NCBI GenBank assembly: GCA_963733885.1
Contig: CAVTES010000004.1
Span: forward strand, 310,001 to 374,000
Reading direction: 5' to 3'
Length of the DNA: 64,000 nt
Source of the DNA: JACVRW01 sp963733885
Lineage (GTDB): Bacteria > Actinomycetota > Thermoleophilia > Solirubrobacterales > Thermoleophilaceae
The translations under genes were made by a program, and so were the position numbers. The first letter of the stretch is position 1. Each line of letters starts with the position of its first letter. The notes under the pieces are model-generated. The model worked only from the letters and a program-made list of their open reading frames with translations. It was not told where the DNA came from and made no database searches. This document shows positions 8,579-15,689 of this stretch, one piece after another.

Positions 8579-9989
8579 GCGCCGCCAGGTCGAGGTCGGG
8601 CGCCAGGCCGCGCACCTCGGGCTCGGGGGCGGCGGGCCGCTCATGGTCCAGCGAGGCCAGGGCCGCCTCCAGCTCGCGGCCGTGGTGTTCCATCCGCTTG
8701 CTCGGGTAGTCGCCGGCCAGGTCGCGCGTGACCATGAAGGCCCAGTCGCTCGACTGCATCGCAAGCAGCTCCCGGGCGGCCCGCGCGAGCGCGGCGCGCG
8801 GCTCCGTGGCACGCGCCGCCGCGGCCACCGTGCGGAGCTCGGCGCGCCGGGCGGCCACGGCCAGCTCCCCCACGCGCGGCGAGTCCCAGGTGGAGAGGTT
8901 TTTTGCGTTGCCCCACGTCGAAGCGGTGAGCTGCACCCGCTGCGGCTCCACACGCTCGAGCCCCTCGCTCACCGTCACAAGCTCGAGCCCCTCCCGGGGC
9001 GCCTCCTCCAGCACCGCCGCCAGCCAGTCCCGGCCCTCGTACCACCAATGGCCGAGCAGCTCGGTGTCGAGGGCACAGCAGAGCAGGCCGCCGTCTGCCA
9101 GGCGCGCCGCCGCGCGGGCGACGAAGTCGCGCGCGTGGCCGCGCGCCCGCGCCACGGCCGCGTCACGGTCGTACGGCCGGCCGGAGTTGTCCCAGGGCTT
9201 GAGGTCGTGGACTGTGCGCCGGTGGTAGTCGCGGTACGCGGGGTCCGCGGGATAGCCGGTGCGCTCGTCCCAGACAAGCTCGATCGTCCCCCAGTCGATC
9301 GGCACGGCGAGCGGCCCGGCCTCGGTGGCGACCGGCCGCAGGTGGTCGAAGCCCGCCACCGCGGACTGGTCGACGCAGAACGCGCGCACACCATGGTCGG
9401 CAAGGTCCCGCTCGAGCCCCGGCTCGTAGGCGCACTCGGGGAGCCAGAGCCCGCCGCCCCACTCGCCGAAGCGACGCTGGTGCGACGCGATGCCCGTCGC
9501 GAGCTGGAGCCGCCGACCTGCGTCCGTGGCGAGCAGGGGGAGCAGCGCATGGGTGGCGGTGGAGGTCCACAGCTCGACCCGCTCGAGCGAGCGGAACGAC
9601 TCCGGCAGGTCACGCCCCCGGCGCTCGAAGTCCCGCGTGGCGGCCACGTAGTCGCCGCCCGCTCGGCGAAGCTCATCGGCCAGCCTCGGCTCGCCGCCGC
9701 GTGCCAGCCCCGCCGAGTCCTCTGCGTGGATCACCGCCTCGATCTCCGCGAGGTGACGCCGGTAGCGGTCGCCCGGCGCGCCGCGCATCGCCTCGAGCTG
9801 GTCGCACAGCACGGGCGTCAGGCCCACCGTCAGCGGAGCGCCGTCGATCACGTCGAGCAGCGGCAGGTACACCGACGCCACCGCCTCCCAGAGCCACTCC
9901 TCCCCGAAGGGCCAGGTGCCGAAGCCCTCCACGTAGGGCATGTGCGAGTGAAGGAGGAGCGCGAGGGCCCCGGGCCGCCGCGTGGTCAC
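8565..9989 (-). CDS. GH57 family glycosidase, 1,4-alpha-glucan branching enzyme type (Rv3031-like)
   Basis: A 474-residue GH57 enzyme. It begins ALALLLHSHMPYVEG, which contains the first conserved His motif. WLPECAYEPG carries the nucleophile Glu, and ALDTELLGHWWYEG the general-acid Asp; STWGNAKNLSTWDSPR follows in the DUF1957 part. The GTG at 9989 overlaps the methyltransferase stop as GTGA; longer upstream in-frame sequence is antisense-like and not homologous. In mycobacteria the same pair order (Rv3030 methyltransferase, Rv3031 GH57) serves methylglucose lipopolysaccharide synthesis. The same role here is an inference. Confidence 0.9.
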   Translation of the reverse strand: MTTRRPGALALLLHSHMPYVEGFGTWPFGEEWLWEAVASVYLPLLDVIDGAPLTVGLTPVLCDQLEAMRGAPGDRYRRHLAEIEAVIHAEDSAGLARGGEPRLADELRRAGGDYVAATRDFERRGRDLPESFRSLERVELWTSTATHALLPLLATDAGRRLQLATGIASHQRRFGEWGGGLWLPECAYEPGLERDLADHGVRAFCVDQSAVAGFDHLRPVATEAGPLAVPIDWGTIELVWDERTGYPADPAYRDYHRRTVHDLKPWDNSGRPYDRDAAVARARGHARDFVARAAARLADGGLLCCALDTELLGHWWYEGRDWLAAVLEEAPREGLELVTVSEGLERVEPQRVQLTASTWGNAKNLSTWDSPRVGELAVAARRAELRTVAAAARATEPRAALARAARELLAMQSSDWAFMVTRDLAGDYPSKRMEHHGRELEAALASLDHERPAAPEPEVRGLAPDLDLAALTTP

Positions 9990-10735
9990 CGCAGGACCGC
10001 AACGAAGTCGAGCGCCCGCTCGAGGCCGCCCCGGCGGAGCGCGAAGTCTCGCGTGCTGATGGCCGGGGTGAAGCGGTCGTAGAACGCCTCGGTGATCCCG
10101 AGTGCGGCGTGCACGTCGTCCCAGCCGGCCCGGAGCGCGAGCTCGTGCGCGCGCAGCTTCCGCGCGTGGAACAGCCCGTACAGGTCCACGCGATCGGACA
10201 CGCTCTCGCACAGCGCGCCGAACTCGGCCACGCGGTACTCACGCAGGTGCCAGGGGTTCCCCGACTTGTCCGCTCCGGGCGGCGCGAGCGTGAGCAGGTT
10301 GGGGGTCGAGACGTACACGGTTCCGGCCATATCCCTGAAGTGGCGCAGCGCCCGCTCGGGGTCGGGGACGTGCTCGATGGTCTGGAGGAACACGACCGCG
10401 TCGCACGCCTCGGCGTGCAGCTCGATCATGTTCCGCACGAAGCGCACACCCGGGCGCGTGTACTTGAGCCGCGCGTGCTCGAACGCCTCGGGGTTCGCGT
10501 CCACGCCCGTCGCCTCGCGCGCGCGACGTGCCAGGACATCCGTGCCGTAGCCCTCGCCGCAGGCCATGTCCACGACCTTGAGGCCGGCGCACCGCTCTGC
10601 GATCCACTCGTACACGACCAGGTGGCGCCGGAACCAGTAGTTCTCCACGGGCACGTCCGGAAGGGTGCGCTCGCCGGTCAGCTCGAGCGGCGGGACGCCC
10701 TCGGGCTGATCGCGCTGGACCGTCTCCTGCGGCAT
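9986..10735 (-). CDS. SAM-dependent methyltransferase, Rv3030-like
   Basis: A class I methyltransferase of about 249 residues. SAM motif I is VVDMACGEGYGTDVLARRA, followed by GVDANPEAFEHARLKY and FLQTIEHVPDP. The N-terminal phrase LTGERTLPDVPVENYWFRRH closely resembles what I recall of mycobacterial Rv3030, an enzyme linked to methylglucose polysaccharide. Two starts are possible, 10735 (MPQETV) and 10756 (MPRLPPP). I give the inner one, since the outer would lie only 16 bases from the divergent gene. The stop is coupled by GTGA to the GH57 gene. Confidence 0.87.
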   Translation of the reverse strand: MPQETVQRDQPEGVPPLELTGERTLPDVPVENYWFRRHLVVYEWIAERCAGLKVVDMACGEGYGTDVLARRAREATGVDANPEAFEHARLKYTRPGVRFVRNMIELHAEACDAVVFLQTIEHVPDPERALRHFRDMAGTVYVSTPNLLTLAPPGADKSGNPWHLREYRVAEFGALCESVSDRVDLYGLFHARKLRAHELALRAGWDDVHAALGITEAFYDRFTPAISTRDFALRRGGLERALDFVAVLR

Positions 10736-10772
10736 CGGCGGCGGGAGTCTAGGCACTAGGCTCTCCCCGCCA

Positions 10773-11678
10773 ATGTCCCGGACGGCCCAGAAGATCCGGG
10801 CCGCGAACGTGCGCTACCACGATCTCGCGGCCGAGCACTACGACTCCAAGTGGGGCATCGGCTACGGCGAGGTCGGCCGGGCGCAGGTGCTCGGCAAGCT
10901 GCGCAAGGCGCTCGGCCGGGAGCCCGGTGTATTCGACCGCGGCCTCGAGATCGGCGCCGGCACCGGCTACTTCACGCTCAACCTGATGCGGGCCGGAGTG
11001 CTCCGCGAGGCGGTGGCCACCGACATCTCGCCGGGCATGTTGAGCGCCCTCTCGGCCTCGGCGAGCGAGCTGGACCTGCCGGTCGACACGCGGGAGTGCG
11101 AGGCCTCCGCGCTCCCGTTCGAGGACGATGCGTTCGACATCGTCTTCGGCCACGCCGTGCTGCACCACCTGCCGGACCTGGCCGGCGCGTTCCGCGAGTT
11201 CCGCCGCGTGCTCCGGCCCGGCGGTGTGGTCGCGTTCTGCGGCGAGCCCTCGAGGCACGGGGACCGCATCTCCGTGGTCCCGAAGCGCGGCGCCCTGGCG
11301 ATGGCCCCAGTGTGGCGCGCGCTGATGGGGGCGAGCCGGCGGCCGTCGAGCAACGGCGCCGGCCCGAGCGAGGAGGAGAGGCTCGAGGGCGAGGTGGACG
11401 TGCACGCGTTCACCCCCGGCGAGCTGACCGGCCACGCCCGCGCCGCGGGGCTCGAGGACGTGCGCGTCAGCGGCGAGGAGCTCGCGGCGTCGCTGTTCGG
11501 ATGGGTCAACCGGACGCTCGAGGCAACCGCCGAGCCCGCCGAGGTGCCGTGGGCATGGCGCGTCTACGCCTACCGCGGCTACCTGCTGCTGCAGCGGCTC
11601 GACCGCTCGCTGCTGGAGCCCCGCCTGCCTTCGGCGCTCTTCTACAACCTGCTGGTGTCGGCCCGGGCGCCGGCCTGA
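10773..11678 (+). CDS. Class I SAM-dependent methyltransferase
   Basis: A 301-residue methyltransferase with motif I LEIGAGTGYFTLNLMRAG, the acidic loop ATDISPGML, FEDDAFDIVFGHAVLHHLPD and the post-motif RRVLRPGG, typical of Methyltransf_11. The C-terminal 120 residues form an extra domain ending YNLLVSARAPA. It is divergent from the Rv3030-like gene with a very short gap, so they probably share a promoter region. The substrate is unknown; it may act in the same glycan or lipid pathway. Confidence 0.85.
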   Translation: MSRTAQKIRAANVRYHDLAAEHYDSKWGIGYGEVGRAQVLGKLRKALGREPGVFDRGLEIGAGTGYFTLNLMRAGVLREAVATDISPGMLSALSASASELDLPVDTRECEASALPFEDDAFDIVFGHAVLHHLPDLAGAFREFRRVLRPGGVVAFCGEPSRHGDRISVVPKRGALAMAPVWRALMGASRRPSSNGAGPSEEERLEGEVDVHAFTPGELTGHARAAGLEDVRVSGEELAASLFGWVNRTLEATAEPAEVPWAWRVYAYRGYLLLQRLDRSLLEPRLPSALFYNLLVSARAPA

Positions 11679-12841
11679 GGACGGCGCTCCGACTCCCGCA
11701 CCACCCAGGTCAGCACCGCGTCCACGAACGGCAGCGGTCGCTTCTGCACGCCGCTCAGCTGCCCCGCCAGCGCGCGGCCGGCGGCGGCGAGGCGGCTCTC
11801 GCTCTCGATACGGTCGAGCACCAGCGCCGCCTCCGTGGCCGCCGGAATGCGGTGAAGCCTGCCGAGCACGGCGCGTGACACCTCTCTCAGGCCCTCGGCG
11901 CCCGCCGCGGCCCGCATCCAGGTGGCCACCATCACGAGCAGCGCCGCCCGGCTGGCCCTTCGCGCGGCCTCGTCGAGGCCCAGGCCGCCGCCCAGCGCGA
12001 AGGCGAACGCGCCGCCGGCGAGGATGGCGGCGAAGAGGAGGCCGGTCGGGACCGGCTCCCGGTCCGTCGGCATCGCGATCCACGCGATCGCCAGCGCCAG
12101 CGCCACGCCCGCCAGCAACGGCCACGCGGTGCCGGACAGGAGCAGCGCGAACGCGATCGCGGCCGCGAGCGTGATCGCCCGCGGGTCGAAGCGCCGCCCT
12201 TGGCTCACCGCCCCGGCACCCGACTGGGGTTGACCGCCAATATCGCGCTCAACGCCGGTTACCTCGCTTGCGGACGCCGCAAAGCCGTCCCAACCCCGCA
12301 GCCCGCGCCGGTACACCAGCACCTGCACCGTGCTTGCGAAGGCGGCCCAGGCGAGCAGGCCGGCCACCGTCAGGGCGAGGGCGTCGGCCGTGCCGACCTC
12401 GATTCCGATTCGGCGGCCGATCGCGTCGTAGGTGCCGGCGTAGGCGTCGAGCCCGCCGGTGATGACCCAGATGAAGAACGCGGTGGTGGCGGTGTTGTGC
12501 AGCAGGCGGACGGCCGCGCAGGCGAGGATTTGCGGCAGAACGGCAACGCCGCGCGCCTCCAGGCGGCCCAGCATCGGCGCGGTGGCCGCCTGCGTCAGCG
12601 GGATCCCGATCCGGGCCGGGCCGATGATCGCGACCGTCTCGAGCATCGCAGCCGCGCTGGCGCCGAAGCCGAGGCGGGCGCCGAGGCGCTCGGCCGTTCG
12701 GGCGAGCGCGACGCCCCCGGCCAAGGCGATCCAGAAGCCGCCGGTGGGAGCCGCCCGCGCCGCGAGAAAGGAGACGACCGCCACACGAGCCGGCCCGGCG
12801 GGCACCGCCGAAGCGGCGAGCGAGTCCGGAGCGGCGGCCAC
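11642..12841 (-). CDS. Polytopic membrane protein of unknown function
   Basis: A 399-residue protein with roughly eight hydrophobic segments, for example VAVVSFLAARAAPTGGFWIA, ITLAAAIAFALLLSGTAWPL and LLFAAILAGGAFAFALGGGL, and a basic C-terminal cytoplasmic tail. The conserved-looking core is PMLGRLEARGVAVLPQILAC then AAVRLLHNTATTAFFIWVI. I chose the GTG at 12841 because upstream codons are Arg-rich and not membrane-like. It overlaps the convergent methyltransferase by 37 bases. A decayed copy of the core lies at 27.1 kb. I cannot assign a family. Confidence 0.7.
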   Translation of the reverse strand: MAAAPDSLAASAVPAGPARVAVVSFLAARAAPTGGFWIALAGGVALARTAERLGARLGFGASAAAMLETVAIIGPARIGIPLTQAATAPMLGRLEARGVAVLPQILACAAVRLLHNTATTAFFIWVITGGLDAYAGTYDAIGRRIGIEVGTADALALTVAGLLAWAAFASTVQVLVYRRGLRGWDGFAASASEVTGVERDIGGQPQSGAGAVSQGRRFDPRAITLAAAIAFALLLSGTAWPLLAGVALALAIAWIAMPTDREPVPTGLLFAAILAGGAFAFALGGGLGLDEAARRASRAALLVMVATWMRAAAGAEGLREVSRAVLGRLHRIPAATEAALVLDRIESESRLAAAGRALAGQLSGVQKRPLPFVDAVLTWVVRESERRPQAGARADTSRL

Positions 12842-12950
12842 ACCGCGACCGTAGCGGGCACAGGCGACGCGGCGCAGCGGGCTCCTTCCTGGCTGCCGGG
12901 TTCTCGCTGCCCGAAACGGCGGGAGGCGCGCGGATACTCTTCGCAACCTC

Positions 12951-13577
12951 ATGGCCGAGACCCGGGAGCGCTTCCCGCTCTTCCCCCTTGGGCTCGTGCT
13001 CATCCCCCACGAGCTCGTACCCCTCCATATCTTCGAGGAGCGCTACAAGCTGATGATCGGCGAATGCATCGAGGAGGAGCGCGAGTTCGGCATCGTCTGG
13101 CTGGCCGACGACGGGCTGAAGGAGATCGGCTGCTCGGCGCGCATCAGCCGTGTGCTCGAGCGCTTCGACGACGGGCGGATGAACGTGCTCGTGGAGGGCA
13201 GCTCGCCGTTCCGCCTCCTGCGCCGGATCGAGGACCTTCCCTACCCTGCCGGCGACATCGAGCTGCTCGAGGACGCCGCCGACGACGCGGCGACCGAGCC
13301 GGACGCCGCCGAGACGGCCCGGCGGCGGTACGCCGACCTGGTCGCCGAGGTCACCGACGAGCGGCCCGAGCCCGGCGACCTCGCGAAGCTCGACGCCTAC
13401 GGCATGGCCGCGACGCTCGACGTGGCCCTCGAGGCGAAGCAGATGCTCCTCGAGCTGCGCTCGGAGCGCGGCCGGCTCGAGCAGCTCGAGGGCCTGTTCG
13501 CCGAGGCGCTCGCACGCATCCGCCACGCCGAGCGCGCCGCCGAGCGGGCGCGCGGCAACGGCAACGTACGAGGCTGA
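12951..13577 (+). CDS. LON N-terminal (substrate-binding) domain protein
   Basis: A 208-residue protein that is a stand-alone Lon N-terminal domain, without the AAA or protease parts. The diagnostic start is RFPLFPLGLVLIPHELVPLH IFEERY-like sequence, then FGIVWL and CSARISRVLERFDDGRMNVL. The C-terminal third is a charged helical region (LLELRSERGRLEQLEGLFAE). Such proteins are widespread in actinobacteria and their role is uncertain, perhaps substrate recognition. Confidence 0.9.
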   Translation: MAETRERFPLFPLGLVLIPHELVPLHIFEERYKLMIGECIEEEREFGIVWLADDGLKEIGCSARISRVLERFDDGRMNVLVEGSSPFRLLRRIEDLPYPAGDIELLEDAADDAATEPDAAETARRRYADLVAEVTDERPEPGDLAKLDAYGMAATLDVALEAKQMLLELRSERGRLEQLEGLFAEALARIRHAERAAERARGNGNVRG

Positions 13578-13664
13578 GCACTCACACCGGGACGCCGGTA
13601 CCCACGTTTCGCCGCCCCGTGCCCCGGATAGCAATTTGTGGGCAGGGGAATCGTCACGGAGGCA

Positions 13665-14891
13665 ATGATGCGAAGGACAGTGTCCCTCGCGGCCATCGTC
13701 GCCGCGCTGCTTGCATGCGCCGGCACCGCCCAGGCCGCGAAGTACGACAGCAACGAGGTCATCGTCAAGTACGCCGAAGGGGTCTCGAGCGCCGAGCGCG
13801 CCGGGCTCTTCGACCGCACGGGCGTAATCGACACGCTCGGGGCGGTGAGCGGCGTCGGGGCGAAGGTCGTGAAGGTGGACGGCGACCCGGCCGCGGTGGC
13901 CAGGCGGCTCAACCGAAGCTCGCTCGTCAAGTACGCCGAGCCCAACTTCGTCCTGAGGACGCAGGCGACGCCGAACGACCCCCTCTTCTCGCAGCTCTAC
14001 GGCCTGCACAACACCGGTCAGACGGGCGGCACGAACGACGCGGACATCGACGCGCCCGAGGGCTGGGACGCGGCCGGCCTCGGCGCCTTCCCGGCAACGG
14101 GCGGCGCGAAGATCGGCATCGTCGACACCGGCATCGATCAGACCCATGCCGACCTAAGCGGCAAGACCGTAAACTGCGCCGACTCGCTGAACGGGATCCT
14201 GGTCGAGGGAACCTGCGTGGACGACAACATGCACGGCACGCACGTGGCCGGCACGATCAGCGCGCGGACGAACAACGGCGTAGGCGTCGCCGGCGTGAAC
14301 CCCAACGCGAGCTTCGCAATCTGCAAGGCGCTGCGGACGGCGGCCGGTACCGGCCTCACCTCCGACGTCGCGAACTGCATCAACTGGACGCATACGCGCG
14401 GCTCGAGGGTGATCTCGATGAGCCTCGGTGGCGGAGAGTCCACCACGCTCAGGAACGCCGTGGTGAACGCCTGGAAGGGCGGCGCGGCGAACGGGTCCGT
14501 GCTCGTCGCCGCGGCCGGCAACGACGGCGACGCGACGCTGAACTACCCGGCCGCCTACGCGGAGGTCGTGTCCGTCGCGGCGACCGATCAAAACGACGCG
14601 CGCGCATCGTTCTCAAACACCAACTCCGACGTTGAGATCGCGGCGCCCGGAGTGAGCGTCCTGTCGACGATCCCGGGCGGCCAGTACGCGCGCCTGTCGG
14701 GCACCTCGATGGCGACCCCGCACGTCTCCGGCGTGGCCGGTGTCCTGTGGCAGCTGTTCCCCGGCGACACCGCCGCGGGCATCCGCGGACGCCTGACCGC
14801 CGCGGTCGACGACAAGGGCGCCGCGGGCCGCGACTCGAGCTTCGGCTTCGGTCGCGTGAACCTGTGCAAGGCGGCGAGCGGAGCCTGCTAG
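13665..14891 (+). CDS. Secreted subtilisin-like serine protease (S8 family)
   Basis: A 408-residue secreted protease. A signal peptide (MMRRTVSLAAIVAALLACAG, ending about AQA at residue 24) precedes an inhibitor-I9-like propeptide (NEVIVKYAEG to YAEPNFVLR). The catalytic triad is clear: Asp in IGIVDTGIDQTH, His in HGTHVAGTIS, Ser in GTSMATPHVSGVAG, with the oxyanion Asn in AAAGNDGD. The ATG at 13665 has a good ribosome-binding site (GGAGG, 13658-13662), better than a GTG upstream. A terminator hairpin follows at 14975. Two Cys pairs suggest disulfides outside the cell. Confidence 0.95.
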   Translation: MMRRTVSLAAIVAALLACAGTAQAAKYDSNEVIVKYAEGVSSAERAGLFDRTGVIDTLGAVSGVGAKVVKVDGDPAAVARRLNRSSLVKYAEPNFVLRTQATPNDPLFSQLYGLHNTGQTGGTNDADIDAPEGWDAAGLGAFPATGGAKIGIVDTGIDQTHADLSGKTVNCADSLNGILVEGTCVDDNMHGTHVAGTISARTNNGVGVAGVNPNASFAICKALRTAAGTGLTSDVANCINWTHTRGSRVISMSLGGGESTTLRNAVVNAWKGGAANGSVLVAAAGNDGDATLNYPAAYAEVVSVAATDQNDARASFSNTNSDVEIAAPGVSVLSTIPGGQYARLSGTSMATPHVSGVAGVLWQLFPGDTAAGIRGRLTAAVDDKGAAGRDSSFGFGRVNLCKAASGAC

Positions 14892-14910
14892 CCGGCTGAC
14901 GCCACGGCCG

Positions 14911-14944
14911 GCCGCCCGTCAGTCCCAAGGTCCTGACGGGCGGC
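14911..14944. other. 12-bp perfect inverted repeat downstream of protease gene
   Basis: The arms GCCGCCCGTCAG (14911-14922) and CTGACGGGCGGC (14933-14944) pair perfectly around a 10-base loop, 20 bases after the protease stop. There is no T-run on either side, so it is a stable 3'-end hairpin (transcript protection or Rho-assisted termination) and not a classic intrinsic terminator. Confidence 0.55.
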
Positions 14945-14974
14945 GCGACCGGTGCCCGGGGGGAGGGTCCTGCG

Positions 14975-15009
14975 CCGCGGGCACCCGTAGGACGGGTGCG
15001 CGCGGTTTT
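14975..15009 (+). terminator. Rho-independent terminator after the subtilase gene
   Basis: The stem CCGCG-G-GCACCCGT pairs with ACGGGTGC-G-CGCGG around an AGG loop, 13 base pairs with one internal mismatch, followed directly by TTTT (15006-15009). Orientation fits termination of rightward transcription from the protease. The converging leftward gene ends at 15015, so the hairpin may also shield its 3' end. Confidence 0.65.
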
Positions 15010-15014
15010 GTGGC

Positions 15015-15236
15015 CTACCGCCTGCGATCCATGGCGCGGTGGCGGTCGGGGGTTGCGGCGTCAGGTGTTGCGGCCCCGGGCTTCGTGGCGGCTGGCTCGT
15101 CGGTCCCGCCACCACCGCTGGTCACGGCAAGGGTGACGGCCACCGAGCACGTGGCGATCACGACGCTCGCGGCCGCGAGCAGGCCGGCGCGCGTGAACGG
15201 TATGTCGGGGGCATTCATCGGTGCGGGGGCGTTCAT
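15015..15236 (-). CDS. Small single-pass membrane protein following sigma factor gene
   Basis: A 73-residue protein with a short cytoplasmic N-terminus (MNAPAPMNAPDIPFTRAG), one transmembrane helix (LLAAASVVIATCSVAVTLAV) and a Gly/Pro/Ala-rich outer tail ending HRAMDRRR. The ATG at 15236 has an AAGGAGAG ribosome-binding site; an upstream GTG overlaps the sigma-factor stop (GTGA) and is a second possible start. The arrangement resembles sigma/anti-sigma pairs, but the protein lacks any recognisable anti-sigma domain. Confidence 0.65.
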   Translation of the reverse strand: MNAPAPMNAPDIPFTRAGLLAAASVVIATCSVAVTLAVTSGGGGTDEPAATKPGAATPDAATPDRHRAMDRRR

Positions 15237-15256
15237 CCGTGCGTTTCTCTCCTTGG

Positions 15257-15640
15257 TCACGCCACGGACACGGTGCGGTCGAGCCGGGCGGCGATCTGAG
15301 ACGTCGTGAGGCCGTCGAGGTGCCGGAGGGCGATCACCTCGAGGAGCTCGGGGGTCAGCTCCTCCCGGCCTCGGAGGGAGTCGAGGGCCGCAGTGCGGGC
15401 CAGGCGAAGCAGCCAGCCCTCGAACGGGAGCGTTCCGGCCTCGTAGGCGGGGATGGCGCGCGGGAGCTTCCGGAAGGTGCCCTCCGTGATCTCGTCCGCC
15501 TGGATGCGGCTGCCCACGATGCTCTCGACGTACGCGCGCACGCCCTCGCCGTAGCGGGTGCGCAGGTACTGCAGAGCGGATGGGTCGCCCGCCTTCACCG
15601 CCGTGATGGCGCTCTCGACCCGAGCCAGATCCGCTTGCAT
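15257..15640 (-). CDS. ECF-type RNA polymerase sigma factor, short region 4
   Basis: A 127-residue sigma-70-family protein. Region 2 is recognisable (ALQYLRTRYGEGVRAYVES, then FRKLPRAIPAYE), with the helix FEGWLLRLARTAALDSLRG. Region 4 begins normally (LTPELLEVIALRHLDGLTTS QIAARLDRT-like) but stops at VSVA, just where the recognition helix of the helix-turn-helix should run. About 15-20 residues are missing relative to usual ECF sigma factors. The next gene's RBS lies directly after the stop, so this is the natural end and no frameshift rescues it. It may be an altered regulator or a decayed sigma factor. Confidence 0.8.
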   Translation of the reverse strand: MQADLARVESAITAVKAGDPSALQYLRTRYGEGVRAYVESIVGSRIQADEITEGTFRKLPRAIPAYEAGTLPFEGWLLRLARTAALDSLRGREELTPELLEVIALRHLDGLTTSQIAARLDRTVSVA

Positions 15641-15689
15641 TCACCTTCCTCCTGACGATGGTGGGCGCCTGTCTTGCCCAGCGGCTACG

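Noticed and set aside
12200..14635. An 811-codon plus-strand frame across the membrane protein, Lon-N and protease genes
   Set aside because: It crosses three well-supported genes in the wrong frame and has the Arg-rich composition of a shadow frame.
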